This document shows, piece after piece, positions 42,801-57,200 of a stretch of DNA of 64,000 nt; within the stretch, counting starts at the first letter, position 1; every line of letters starts with the position of its first letter. The stretch lies in the NCBI GenBank assembly GCA_021234535.1, contig SFZH01000008.1, positions 19,879,358 to 19,943,357 of the forward strand, read 5' to 3'. The translations under genes were made by a program, and so were the position numbers. This DNA comes from Stichopus chloronotus. Its lineage: Eukaryota; Echinodermata; Holothuroidea; Aspidochirotida; Stichopodidae. The notes under the pieces were generated by a model. The model did not search any database and was not told the DNA's origin. It saw only the letters and a list, made by a program, of their open reading frames with translations.

Positions 42801-45165
42801 CATAGCCCCAATACATTGTAGAAAACTTTAGAGATAGCCATGGAATATTTCCACTCGACAGACATTGATAATTCACCGCAGGGTCAGAGGTCATGAGGGT
42901 CGATCATGTAATAAGTTACAGTTTAGTGTAACTTTGGATGTTTTCAGTGCAGCAGATATTAATTGTGAGAAGTAATCACTATAAACAAAAATCACTGTCT
43001 TCACTTTCTTTCAAAGGCAATGATTCAAGTTTGTGGTTTTTGCCCAAAATTTTTCATGATTGCATACCTCTGTGGTAGATCAAGTTCCACTGTGCCTTGT
43101 TTCAAACCCACAATACGACCAGAAACAGATGGCAGCTAGGCAAGACTAATTACTACAAAGAATGAAATCACCACCACCACCACCAAAAAAAGCCCCCAAA
43201 AATCATGATTGATACGATTGTCAAATGGAAGAAGCAGTTGTATCTTACTTTTAAACCATCTCTCATCCAGATTTCATCCCGCCCATTGTGGAAAACTGTC
43301 CTGGTGACATTTCCCTCCCCGGAGCACCAGGTTCCTCGTGTCAGTCTGTGGCATGGGTGATGCCGACAGCCACTGATAACATTCCCGGGGAAGTGACCGT
43401 CCTAAGCACCCACGATCCTGGCGACTGTTTCCCATTCGCGGAGACGTTGGTCGTGTACACGTTTTTCGATCAGTCATCAAACAGCGCCACCTGTGCATTT
43501 AATGTTGAAATCTTTCTTCTTGGTAAGATCCTTTTGTTAAGTGAATGCTATCCATCAAAATAGCAGCCACGCTACCTCAAGCATCTTGTCCATCTGTGGA
43601 GAGACGTTAGAGTTGCTTGTATTAAAATCAGTTTGTACAGAGATAAAGTATGATCGTTTAATCATTTTGGGATGCATCATGATATTAAAGGAATTCTCTA
43701 CCAAGAAGAAACTTACATAAATATATGAGATTTTGTATTGTTCTTTCAGTTACACGTTTATAATGATTTTGCCTGTGGAAGCTGCTGTAAATGTGAAACA
43801 AAGCATTAGAAGTTGGGCTTCAGCATGAGCTTGAAAATACGTTGTCATAGAACCAACAGATACTGTTTTCCACGTATTTCACTCTTCTTGATCGTAGAAA
43901 GATCTTACGATGCAAAAGCTCTTGAGGTCGCTGATTATGGATACCTCATACATTCAGTAAGATACTTTTCATGCATGAAACCAGTGAAGCTGTTATTGAG
44001 ATGGACAGAAAATTTAATTACTGCTAATACTTTAAGACCCACCAAAATGTGTGAAGATAAGCTGGGTAATTGGCTCAAAAATATTTCTATCCTTTTTCGT
44101 TGGTTCTAGTTCGATATTTGACATTCAATATTTTAAATGTTCTGCTGTCCCTTGAATCAGTTCCACACAGACTGATGTTTACGTATGACTGAATGAAAAT
44201 TGTGCGAATTAAATTCTCTTTAGAGAGTGATATTTGCCGATACTGCCTTTTACCTCTGGCGTTGTATCAAAGTATTTCATCAGTTCATCTGTTGCAAGTG
44301 TTTCCTCAATGTAGATGAAATGTTTAAAGTTGTCATAAATTTGCATGTTCTTTTTTTTTGGTCTTTTTTGGTCAGCAGTGTTTCCAAACACCCCCTCATT
44401 TGGCTACTAACTTTTTTATCCCTCTTACAGATGTTACTCCACCAACAATTACAAACTGTCCAAGTGACATCATTCTACAAGGTCCTCAGAATGCTTTGTG
44501 CCAGTCGTTGGCTTGGATCGAACCAGAAGCCACTGACGATTCTGGAGGTCCAGTAACGGTGGAGAGGTCAAGATCCCCGGGAGACTGCTTTGAATTTGGT
44601 TCTACCATCGTCACATACACTTTCACAGATACAGCCAACAATCCAGCTATCTGCAGCTTCACAATCCAAATCAATAGGCCAGGTACAAAATATATGTTGA
44701 GAAATTTTAAAGTTCCTGTTCTTATTCATAATCAACAGTGTCATGATCATCATCATTCGGCAACATCATTTGGCAACATCATTCTAATATGCTATCATCA
44801 GCATTATTGCCAACATTAATACGATCATGATCATTTATGATTATCTGCATTCGCATCATTATCACTGTTACCATCACTGTCATCATCACCACCATCATCA
44901 TCATCGTCACCTTCATCACCACCATCATCATCACCATCATCATCACCATCATCACCATCATAATCATCATCGCCGTCGTCATCATCGTCATCATCATCAT
45001 CACCATCATAATCATCATCACTATCATCATCATCATCATCATCATCGTCATCATCATCATCATCATCATCATCGTCATCATCATCATCATCGTCGTCATC
45101 ATCATCATCATCATCATCATCCACATCATCATCATGGTCGTCATCATTATCACCATCATCATCAC

Positions 45166-45249
<84 letters not shown>

Positions 45250-48200
45250 CATCATCGTCGTCGTCGTCATCATTGTCATCATCATCATCATAATAATCAT
45301 CATCATCATAATAATCATCATCATTGCCCATACAACATCAAAATTGCTTTCATTGTCTGTCATTATAATTGCATCATCATCTTTGCAACATTATTGTGAT
45401 TATCATTACCAACATCATGTTGAGGATGATAATGATCCTTATCATTGTCATCATCATGATCATGACATGGTTGTTATCATCATCAATGCAACATTGCTCC
45501 ATCATTATAACATTATGGTCATCTCCATTGCAACATCATCAGTTACATCATCACCAAAATCAGCATCATCATCATTAGTAGTATCATTCTGAACATCATC
45601 CTTGTAACATTTCTATCATCATTATAATTGCCACACCATCATCAACATCACCATCATCACATATCATTACAGCACCATCACTAATCATAGTCATCATGAC
45701 TTTTACTGTTGCCACTGTCATTGCCCTCATAATCGCTACTTTATCATGTCTTTATTTTTTTGTTAACCTCATTTCATTTCTGGTCCTTATTTTTGGCCAT
45801 ATTTTTGACCTCATTTCATTCCTGAGCTTAGAGTTATTCTCACATATATCTCATTACAGACACTGTACCTCCTGTCATCTCAAACTGCCCAGAAGACATT
45901 ACCCTGAGATCAGAGATGACTGAGGGATGTGTGGCGATCAACTGGATTGAACCTACCGCTACTGACGATACATCTGTCCCGGTGTTGCTCTCACAGACCA
46001 ATTCACCCGGTGATTGCCTGCCTGGAGGAATCACCATGGTGATATATAGATTCGCAGATCTAGAAGGGAATGAAGCTGTCTGTTCTTTCATCATTAGTGT
46101 AATCTTCAGAGGTAAAACATTTAGTGTCCATCTTGCAATCTTTGGATCTCCAAATCAAATCTCAGCATAACCGCTTGGAAATTTCCTGTGGACTCAAATT
46201 TGCCTTGTTCAGTGAAGATCTTTATGGTGGTGCTGAGGGATTATTTGGGGCCCTCTTGTGGATTTAGGTCTAGTATGTTTCAGGTTGCTCGTCGCAACTG
46301 ATGGACTGCTGAGAATGCAGGCTGTCCACCGGCCAATGGCAAAGTGGCTAAAGACTTCTCCTGAGAGTAGATTTTGGTGTGTATGTGGATTGTGTCTTTC
46401 ACCCCCTGCCACATCACCTTCCAAACACATACGGAGAAGAGTAGGAAAATCTTGCCAGCATTCATACACGATCGACATGGTATGGATCTTGGATGAATCT
46501 TCAGATCTTCTGATCCTGGAACTTTGAAATTCAAATTTAAATAAAATCTTTCCAAAATGAATTCTCGAACTCTAACCAACCCTGGCGTATTTCATTAATG
46601 ACAATTATTTTCCTTCAAATGTTGTCCAGTCTCTCTTAAAAATTTGTTCAGTGAGAAAGGATTCTTTAACAGTTTGTTTTATCTACACGTCTTTAGTCAG
46701 CATACACATACACTGAGGTGAACCCATTTATCCCATAGCAGGATGTTGTTTACAAGACATGGTACAGTACATACAGCATAATTGTCTAAGAAATACACAT
46801 AGAGTAGAATATGTTGCTCTTTTAGAGCAATACATCGGTCCATTTAAGACTGCAAATGAAAGGGTAACATTTTTAATTTACTATACAGAGTTCTGTAAAA
46901 TCTCTTGGTCTTTTGTAGCAATACATCGTTCAATTTATGACTGCAAACAAAAAGATAACATTTTTAATTTATTACACAGAGTTCTGTAAAACCCTTTGCT
47001 CTTTCTAGCAATACATCTGTCCATTCATTACTGCAAAAGAAGGCAACATTTACTTTTAAACCTCTGATCAGCTGAAAGAAATCAGTGAAATGAGGCAAAG
47101 ATTATGCTAGAGGCAGATTGGTAGCAGTGAAAGGTCTGTTTTTCCACCGTGTAATTTCTCTGCATCTGTAGATGCTTCTTAGCATGACCCTTCCGGAGAT
47201 TGTTCAAAAGTTAAATGTCCCTCAAACATGAAAGGCCCACTGTGTATGCAATTGTGAGCATGGACAGCAACGGTTCATTGAAAGTGTGGTACAGCCAACT
47301 CCAAATTGGTATGTAATTACCACACCTCTGTCTTTACATATGAGTATATACCAGTCCATCATTGAAGGAATACCTTCAGCATTCTCTTCCCAGAAGAGTT
47401 CCTGATGAATTATTTGACATGAAATGTTGTGTCGGGGATTTTGGAAGGGGTAGGGGGCATGGGGTCGGTTGATTTATCAGGGAAGTTTGAGCATTTTGGT
47501 ATCTCAAATTATAAAGTTGAAAAGACAAATGTTACCATTAGGTGTTTTTCTCGGTTGAGGACTTGGTTTCCACCTTTTGCTTGCTCAGTTTATTCTGACA
47601 TTAACCAGCTGCCTTATAATCCTATCTGAGCAGGCAGTTGTTTAATTGACCATACAGCAGGTTCTGTGCAGAAGTTTAGGTTGTGTCTTGACAAGGGGCA
47701 GCATACTGCAGGACAGTGATATCAAAGCATCCTTATCAATAGTGTGGTTTCTGGAAGTCAATAGATGCTGCTGAAAAGTCTGTCAGTTGGAGGATATTGA
47801 AGAGGATTTTAGCATCTGTAGAAACGCGTCATGACAGCAGAATAAATATAGAGTTCTGCCAAGGTGGTATTTCAAGATGTATTCCCTTGTAGGCACTGAC
47901 CCAGCAAGAGCAGAGTGCCCCCCCAAAGATATCAAACTGGATGAATGCAAACAAGTACTGAAAACCAGCTTTGACCAGAGACTTCTTAAAAGTTATCAAA
48001 GGGTGCCTTCCAGATGAGAGGGGGGGGGGGGGGTTATATCAACATCCTCCTGTCACTTATGCACTTCTTTGCAGAAACCTTAAGAGAATTAATTACTTAC
48101 TCACCAAACCTGTGTGGTGACATTTGTTTCATATGCCATTCAGTTTGAATGAGATATAAGGGCACAGTTTGAATCATGAAAGATGAACTTGGAAGGGAAG

Positions 48201-51200
48201 TCTTGCATCATGAGAACACCAGCCATGCCTATGTTCAGTTGATATCATTTCTCACTTTCACCCCACAGACGTGGAAGCACCGGTCGTCAGTGGCTGTCCG
48301 ACAGACATTATGGTCCAGGCACCAGCCACGGAACAGTGCGCTGCCATACAGTGGATAGAACCGTCCGTGACCGACAACAGCGCAGATCCGGTCATCACCA
48401 TGCAGACGGCAATGCCCGGCAACTGCTTGCCGTTTGGACAGAACTTGATCTCCTACATATTCACGGATAGCTCAGGAAACGTCGCTGCTTGCACATTTAC
48501 AGTAACAGTTACACGTACTGGTGAGTCACAGGGAATGCCATTTGCTTGTTGCCATAGTTTACCATTAATGACAGCGTAATGTAGTATGTACATGAGTGTA
48601 TAATTAATGTAATATGGCCCTATGTAATATCACTATATCTAATATCACGCTTTTTCATATATATGTCATTTTTTCATATATTGATGCCATTTTTTCGTGT
48701 TATTTACTCCATTTTTTCATGTATTCATGCCATTTTTCATATATTCATGCCAATTTCCATACATTTATGCCATTTTCCACAACTTTGAAGTTGTTCACCT
48801 GTCACCGATTTCTTTGCCCTAATTTTCCCTTTTTGTTTTACATCTATAATAATTCAGTTTCTCTACAGAGTCACCGTTTATAAACAGTGTTTTTCCCATG
48901 TATCTCTAGATATAGTGAGTCATAGCCAGACCTCTTTTTCCTGTCATGAATATGTGCAAATATTCCAAGTGAAAAATTGACCCACCGTTTACCCTAAAAT
49001 ACAGTACCTGGAGTCCCATGAAGATTTTCACCCCTGATAGGAAGTTGAAACTGATTGAAAAGATACACTGCAGTATTTAAGAATAAACAGGGAGAACAGT
49101 TTCAGATTCCCAAAAGCATATGTAACATTTAGTGCAACCTCTGGTGGTACCTGTATCACAGAGGAACTAAATAAGGTTTATACTACTGGAATTATATATA
49201 TGTCTGGAATTATCTCTTCGTCAGAGTTGCACTCCTAATGTAGGATTTTGTCCCTTGCCTTGTCCCTTGCCTTGTGACTGATAAGATAAATTACTCTTTC
49301 TTGGATAAAATACTTAAATACTTATCCCAGAGAATGTCCTTGATGTCAAGCTCAACTGCTTTTGCAGTTCTCCCATTGTCGTCAGTAACTGTAATTTTGT
49401 CATATTGTGTAGGTAGTGGATAAGCAAATGACATGAAATAAAATATCTGACACCCTGGACTTTTACTTAAGCCAAACATAACAGTAGTCTGCTTTACAGA
49501 AACTATTTAGAAACCACCATGCTCGATATCGTGGAGGGTGTTTGTACATGATCTACCCCTCAATATGTCAACTAATTGTCATATGTCTGAGATGGTAGTT
49601 CTGTCTAGGGAGGTGGAATTTGGAAGGAGATAAATAAATGCCCTTTGTGGCAAACTAGTTGTCCCCAAGGTCATGTGTTTTGTTCACCACTTTCACATTC
49701 AATGGACTTAAAAAGGTATTAGGAACTTAACATATCATCTGCTCCATTGTGAATTACGGGTTGGAAAAATTCATTCCTAGCTATAACATTGCCAGTCGCT
49801 ATTCTTCAAAATTTGTATTCAAATTTTGTTGCCCTCTGTCACCTATCACAGTCGACCAGTTTGATTTTGTGTAGCTTGCTTAACATGGGTACACCATCTA
49901 TAACTTCGGACAATTTGTAAAAATTGCCCCTTAGTTCTACAGTAATTCATACCTTTATGACCACTTCAATCCCTTGCATATGGCAAGCTGTCTGTGATTT
50001 ATTTGTATGCATCATGCAGTCCTTCATTCCAGAAAGAGAACCAGTCACTTTGATTGGTGAGACAGTGGCCCAAACGTGGCTGTCAGCAACAATCATGGCA
50101 TCAAAACTTTATCCTATGCCATCTTTTTTTTTGTGGTATAGGCAGATGTAAATTAAAGGTTACTTGAATACCACTAGCAATTAGATACATTGCACAAAGT
50201 AAAACTGTGTGCTCTAAAGCCGTACTCAACCATTTTAGAATTGAAACTCTGATCACAGTGGAGACAATTTAACCGGATTAACATTAATTAAGCTTTCCGA
50301 TGTATCTCCTCCTAATTGCACATCTCAGTCTGTCATTATCAGTTGTCAGCAGCCATTAGTGGCCACAATTACAACCAAAACATCCGCATCATTCCTGCTA
50401 AGAGCAAATCACTGTTGTGTTCAAAGTCTCTGAAAGTTCCATCTTTTTGAGTGGTCACGTAACACTCCTGCATAGTTTTACATCCTCTGTCAGTAGAATT
50501 ACGTAACGATGCCTGCTGAGGTCACAAATTAAAACTCCATGTTGTAACTGTCAACCATTGGCAAGCAGATCATTTCTTAGTGTGTAACTGAGGTTTTACC
50601 ATTGCAGTTACAAATTCTACTATCTCATCTACGAACAGAAAAGGAAGGAGGGGGGAGGGTGTGTGTGTATGTAAACTAGAGAAAGAAGCATATATGTTTA
50701 CTTGATAATTATAATCGGTAGCAACAGTCAGAAATATGTACAACAGAATTCTGCCTCTCATGATGATTTTGACATTTTTCTAAGTTTGACATTACTTGTG
50801 TTTTTTTTTCTCCCTACTGTAGATTTGGTACCACCCACCATTCAGAATTGTCCCAACGATATCACCCTGGAGGCTGTTAACAATAATCAGTGCCTCTCAA
50901 TCAACTGGATTGAACCTTTTGGCATCGATGATAGTCCCGGGCAGGTCACAATTCGTGATCAGACCCACCGCCCCGGAGACTGCTTTTCACTCGGCGACAC
51001 AGTGGTGACCTACGTTCTGAGGGACGTGGCGGGAAACACCGCCACGTGCATATTCACGATCACTGTCACCCCAAGAGGTACTCCTCCCCTCTTTTATTTG
51101 CTTCTTTTAAATTGATTGATCTTCATCCTTCGCATTAATTGATATCTATTAAAAAACAAATGTCAAATGTTGAGTATTGTGATAATTATTAAAACAGCAA

Positions 51201-54200
51201 TTTACTGAGCTAGTGTTCTGGACTGCCATCCAGCACGTTACAACTCGACCTATCTATGGAAATGGTCGGGTAAGGCTGGATGGTTGTTTTGTAGTCCTCA
51301 AGTACATATTAATCAACTTCGTCACTGGGTTGGCCATTTACATCTCTATTTTAATAGTCACGATTTATTTGACCACAGGAACACAAATCTCATGCATTTC
51401 ATTTGCACTGTGAGCTCTCCTGTGGGGGGAAGGCCAGAGCCTAGATTGTGTTTATTTTGCCTAGTCTTCCATGAACTGGAAAGATGTTTTGAGAACTAAG
51501 TTTCATGGAGTCCTGCTGTATTCTTTTTGTGCATCTTAGAATCCCTAAAAAAAGGTTCAAATTTTGAGTTGATAGGAGACAACTCAAGTCTAGCTTAAAG
51601 AAAAGACAACAGGATAGAAATGGATTGTGTTTGAATGTTTATCTGAGTAGAGTTGAGGATTGCATTTCAAAATTTGGATTGACTTCACTGGTAATTCAAG
51701 ACAATGTTGAGAAGTGATTGTAATTATCAAGTTTAATATTATTATCAAGTTTTTATCAAGTTATTGTTATGTTCTAAATCTGCACCTTTGAATAAAAACA
51801 GTAATTATACAATTTCCTCGTCTTCAACAATGTAACCCCATCAAAGGTAGGGCAAACAGTGCCAGACCACGGTCCTTTTGTTTCGTAAGAATTTTCATCA
51901 ACAATTTCAAGTAACATACAATAAGGTTTAGCTTGCTGAATGGTAAACCTAGTCTCACTGTTTTCCGTTGTCAGACACAACTCCACCGACGGTGGCATTT
52001 TGTCCCAGCAACGTGACGCTGGAGGCCTTCTCCAACGAGCAGTGCCTCGCCGTGTCCTGGGAGGAACCGATCGTCTTTGACGACCGCCCCGGGGACATTG
52101 CCATCACTCAGACTGCATTCCCGGGGAGGTGTTTCCCTGCGGGAACTGAGAACGTAATCTACACGTTCACCGATGGTGCCGGCAACGAGGCCATCTGTAC
52201 CTTCTCTGTAACCATTATAAGGATAGGTGAGAGAAAATTAGTCATTGGTAGACAATGTGTGGAGGGTGTAAATGCATGTTTTTTTGGCAGAGATTTTAGA
52301 AGAATTGTTTTCCAGGTTTGTCCATCTCATCTTACCTATAACTCTTGCTGTTTATCTAAATTCAAGGCAGAAAAGTGACAAATTGACGGGTTGGCTCTGA
52401 AAGTTGGAGCGAACAATGGTCAGAAAAAAAAAAGCAAGACAAGGCAAGACTTTGAACAAACTTCCTTTCAGAATTGTAAAAATTGTTTGTAAAAACTGAG
52501 TTTTCCTCATGTGTTCTTTTTTAATGGTGTGCTGCATCTTGCCTCTCTCTCTCTCTCTCTCTTTCTCATTTATCTGATATTTTGAAACCAATTTTAACCA
52601 GCCTTTGAAAAACTAGAGGAACAGAACTCATGTAGAGACACTTAGCATCATATGGTTTGTCCTTCATGAAGTTTAGTCGTACATGTGATAAATGGAAATG
52701 CTCTTATCGAAGTCTGGTAAATCTTGGAGAGTGTTCAAGAGTATTGCAAATTTTTGGAAAAGTGGGAAGTTTTCAGAGCTCTAGATGTTTTGCTGTGCTT
52801 TGTTTTAGTTTGCTTGTATATTTTGCTTGTTTTGTCACTTTTGTCTTACTCTTTAAGACTTTTTAATTTTTCAACTTTTAGTAGCTTTGTTTTTTTTACT
52901 CTGTGAAGTGTCTTGAGCTTTTCTAACATCAAATGCTCAATAAATGTTCCAAATATTAATGTATATGGATTGTATCCCAAATGTTTTCTAATTTTTCTCT
53001 TGATGTGATTTTCTTCCTATGTGTGTGTATGGTGTGCTGCTTTCACTGGGATTGGGATTTTCTTTAAGATCATGGACTTCCATATCACATCTTTTCCAGT
53101 CATAGCCAAGTCAGGAAATTCTATGTCATGTACTGTAAGTGTACAAACTTGTTTTCTAAAGAGTTACAGGATCTGCCTACTATAGGCAACACACATTCTC
53201 CACTCTGCTTGTTCTAGCCTCATATAATAGAAAATCATATTTTCTTTTAACGTTTCTTTTTGTTTCCTTCCACAAAAGACAACACTCCTCCAGTCATTGA
53301 TAACTGTCCCACAGACATCACCCTGTCCATGACTCCAAATACCCAGTGTTTATCGGTATCCTGGGCGGAGCCGACGGCCACGGACGTCTCCCCTCCCGTC
53401 ACGGTGACCCTGTCGCATCCCCTGGGCACCTGTTTTGAGCAAGGAGAAACCACCGTCCAGTACCTCTTTGAAGATTTGTTTGGGAACACTGCCACCTGTT
53501 CCTTTGTTGTGTCAATTCAGATCCTTGGTGAGATAATCATCTTGGTTTGTACTTGCTGATGGACATAGGGGAAGGGAGGGTGGGGGGGTTCTGTCAAGAC
53601 GTTACTTCTGTTCTGTTCTGCTATTGACTACGAGTTACTGCTGGTCACTGTGACATAAATTTTTGCATCATTTGGTACATAAGGAAAATCTCAAACTTCA
53701 GTTAATTTTGTGGCAAATATTTTTTGATACTGCTTTTTTTTTCTTTAGATAATACTGTTCCTGTCATTACTTTCTGTCCTGATGACATCGTACAGACGGT
53801 CCCCTTGCCGCCTCCAGTTTGTGCCCCTGTGCCATTTATCGAACCCACGGCGACAGACGACAGCCCCGAGCCGTTGATAGTGGTTCCGAGCCATATGCCC
53901 AATGACTGCTTCCAGACTGGAACTACCACATCTGTTTCCTACATCTTCATAGATTCGTCTGGAAACTTGGCCTCTTGTATTTTCACGGTGCGGGTTGATG
54001 GTCAAGGTAAAAAAGAATCTATTTTGTGTAGAAAGAAATGTTGGTGATAGGGTGATAGAGGGCAGTGTTAGTTGCATAAATCTAGAGTTCCTTCAAAGAG
54101 AGGGTCCCAACAAATGGTTATTTGATGTCATTTTGCCTCAAACTTTTCCAAGTTATTGGTCCTTTGTGACCCCTGATGACCAATAAAATCGCCTTTGTAT

Positions 54201-57200
54201 ATGTTTGTTTTCACTGAATAAGTTCACATCATGTATCACAGTGTCACTAACATACATGCATGCACATAGAATGTTCGTACAGTGGAAGGCAAAATGGCAC
54301 CTAAAATCCCATTCGTCGCAACGCTTTCCCTATAGGAACTCTAGGTAAATCAGGACAAGACATTGTCCTGGATATTTGAGACAAGATATTACGTAGGACA
54401 AGACATTGTCCTGGATATTTGAGACAAGATATTACGTAGGGCAAGATATTGTCCTATGTAAATCAGGACAAGATATCTTATGGTCTTTATTGTCTACGTT
54501 GAGTTAAAGACGTCAAAAATAAAAAAACAAAAATAAATCTGCACACTAGCCAGCCAATCATCCATTTCTCTTTTAATCAATGTGACGTAGCCAAAGCTCA
54601 TTTTGGAGCTCAGATGTGTGGTTTTAAGCTCTTCTTGGATTGTTTGGTATTTTGGTCATTAAGGATTTAATCTTTAGCTTGTGCCTATGATATGAAGACA
54701 GACAGTGATGACTCAACAAGTGGTACATCTCAATGACATTCAGAAGGTCAATCATCATAGTGAACTGTGGACAGTCTGAAGGGACTATCGGCACATTGGT
54801 AACTTTGAACAAGTTCGTCACTGTGGCTATAAGGGCCCAGTGTATCTCCCCTCCCCTTGTGGACCCTCCTTAGGGAACTTTTGCCTCATTTGGTCAAACC
54901 CCTCTTGCTCTCTACAATGGTACCTCCTCAACAAGTATATTTTGTGATATTTTCTCAGTATTTGATGTTCAATGAAACCACCTTAAAAGAAGTAGATCTC
55001 TTCTTAAATGTCTTCATTTACCTGGTTCTTATTGATAGCCATCTCCCTGAATGTACTTTTATCACCATTATATGACAACTTTTTTACCACAAAGTAAAAT
55101 TGGCAACTGAGGCCGTGGAAAAAAAGAAATAGATTTGCAATTTCGTTTGTGACTGAGATGTAAACCCAAAGTAGTGTAACCTGCAATTTTATTTTTACAT
55201 TGTTTTGACGTCTCTCTGACGTTGATCTTGAAATGGACATGAATCTGCCAAGCATACTACTCATCAATAATTCCTCATTGCTATCAAAACTCTTGTACTT
55301 GATGGTCAAGCCTGCTTTGTAATAGCATAATGGTGTCCCACTAATAGCATAACAGTTTTCCTTTCTTAGCATGACAGTTGTCCTTTAATAGCATAATGGT
55401 CTCTCTAGTAGCATGATGGCCTCTGTCTTATAGCAAAATGGTCTCCCTCTAATGGCAAAGTGGTCATCCTCCAATAGCATAATGGTCTCACTCTAATAGC
55501 ATAATGGCCTTCCTTTAATAGCATGACTGTCTCCCTTTATCAGCATGACAGGCCCCAACTAATAGCATCATGGTCTCTTTAGTAGCATATTGTCCTCCTC
55601 CAATAGCATAATGGCCAAGCTTCCTCTAGTAATAGCATGATGGTCACTCTCTAGTGGCATAACTGTCACCCTCTAAAAGAATTGTGATTCCACTCTAATG
55701 GGGGTAATGGTTCCCATGAGATTCACTGAGGAGAAACCAATTTGTCATATGTTTGTAGTTGGCAGAATTTTGGTAAAATCTTGGGTAGTTTCATTCATCC
55801 TACAGACAAAAAAATTTTGTGTTCAATTCAAGATTACAAAACATGATGAAATCAGCAGAGCAAATCTATCTGTGAAGCTCTGGCCTTGGTCAAATTTCGT
55901 TTCAGCTGATGATATGTTGTGCTTTGACCAAAATGTGTAAAATATTCATATAATACCACATTGTCGCAGTTAATGGTGTCAGAGGAGTGACATGTCAGAC
56001 AAGTCGCTGGCAACTGCTACAGTCTGTAAGTCTCCATTCCTAAAAGAACAAACTAACGATAATGAGTGATAAAGAGGAAGAAATTAGGGCATTGTCTTTG
56101 GATCACATGATTCAAAAATGTAATGGACTCTTTGTGTATGTTTTCAGTATTGTTTGCTGACAGACTGACTCATTTTACCGTAATTTAGTCAAAATTTCTC
56201 CATCCCATGAGTCCTCAGGAATCACTCTTTCACTCTTTTTTCTCTTATTGTTCTCTCCTAGATAACGATCCACCGGTCATCAGTGGATGTCCGTCTGATA
56301 TTGCCCTACCCCTTCTTCCTGGTCAGTCTTGTGCAACAGCAGCGTGGACATCACCCACAGCAACGGATATAAGCCCCCCGGTGACCTCAGTAGTCAACTT
56401 TGACCAAACCTTCTGCTTCCCTCAAGGACAGAATGAGGTTGTGTACAGATTTTTTGATGCTTTTGGCAACGAGGCGATGTGTTCATTCTTGATCATCATT
56501 TCTCCAGCAGTCGGTAAATGAAAATGCAATTATTTTTGTAGATGTGTAAGATTATATAATTCAGTGTTCAGGTTTTATAGATTTATCATGTAACACGAAG
56601 ACCATTGAAATAAAGCCTTGGGTCCATCGATGTATCCATTATCCATGTGTAGTAAATTTTGCAGTTCGGTTTTCGATTCTCCTCTGTCATGAATTACGTA
56701 TTCCACAATTGTATATAATGAATTTCAACTGTTCAACTGTTCCACGGAGCATCGCCTATACACTTGTTCACAGTTTGCAGTAAATTGTACATCTTTAATA
56801 AAGACTGTCTAAAATAATAGCATGATTAACTCTTTGTTTTTGCTTGCATCAAACGAAAGCAAAAATGTTGCCTGTGAGGAAACCATCATTTCAAAGACTC
56901 ATTGCTGGCTTTGGTTTTGTGGACCAATGGTTTTGACAAGTTTGAGATGTTTTGCAAAGACTGATGTTCCACTTTTAGATTGTCACTAGGCATTTTGGTA
57001 TGCTTAGTGAAGTTTTATCATGAGAGTTTAGTTTGCAATTTCTGCACTAACTCTATCTTTTTGTTGCAAATTTCCACTCCCCACCACAACAATTTTGTAG
57101 ATCTGGGGCCTACAAACTTTTTTGCTTACTGGTCCCAACTCTCTTCTCTGTAATCTTGGTAGCCCTCAGTTGAGTGAGAACCACTCCCTTTAATTATTTT

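Larger units (their letters stand above)
46112..48268 (+). other. Intron 30 (2.2 kb)
   Basis: Holds an interspersed repeat copy (46203-46560), a ~92-bp tandem repeat (46813-47055), a possible decayed HYR exon (47893-48014) followed at once by a 14-base G run (48020-48033), and anonymous DNA. Confidence 0.65.
54007..56261 (+). other. Intron 35 (2.3 kb)
   Basis: Contains a 42-bp tandem repeat (54352-54475) and a longer ~26-bp minisatellite (55320-55700). The remainder is anonymous. Confidence 0.7.

Noticed and set aside
44779..45592. Long frames of poly-His, poly-Ile, poly-Asp and poly-Met on both strands
   Set aside because: They are translations of the ATC/GAT microsatellite, with no non-repeat sequence, splice phase or domain.
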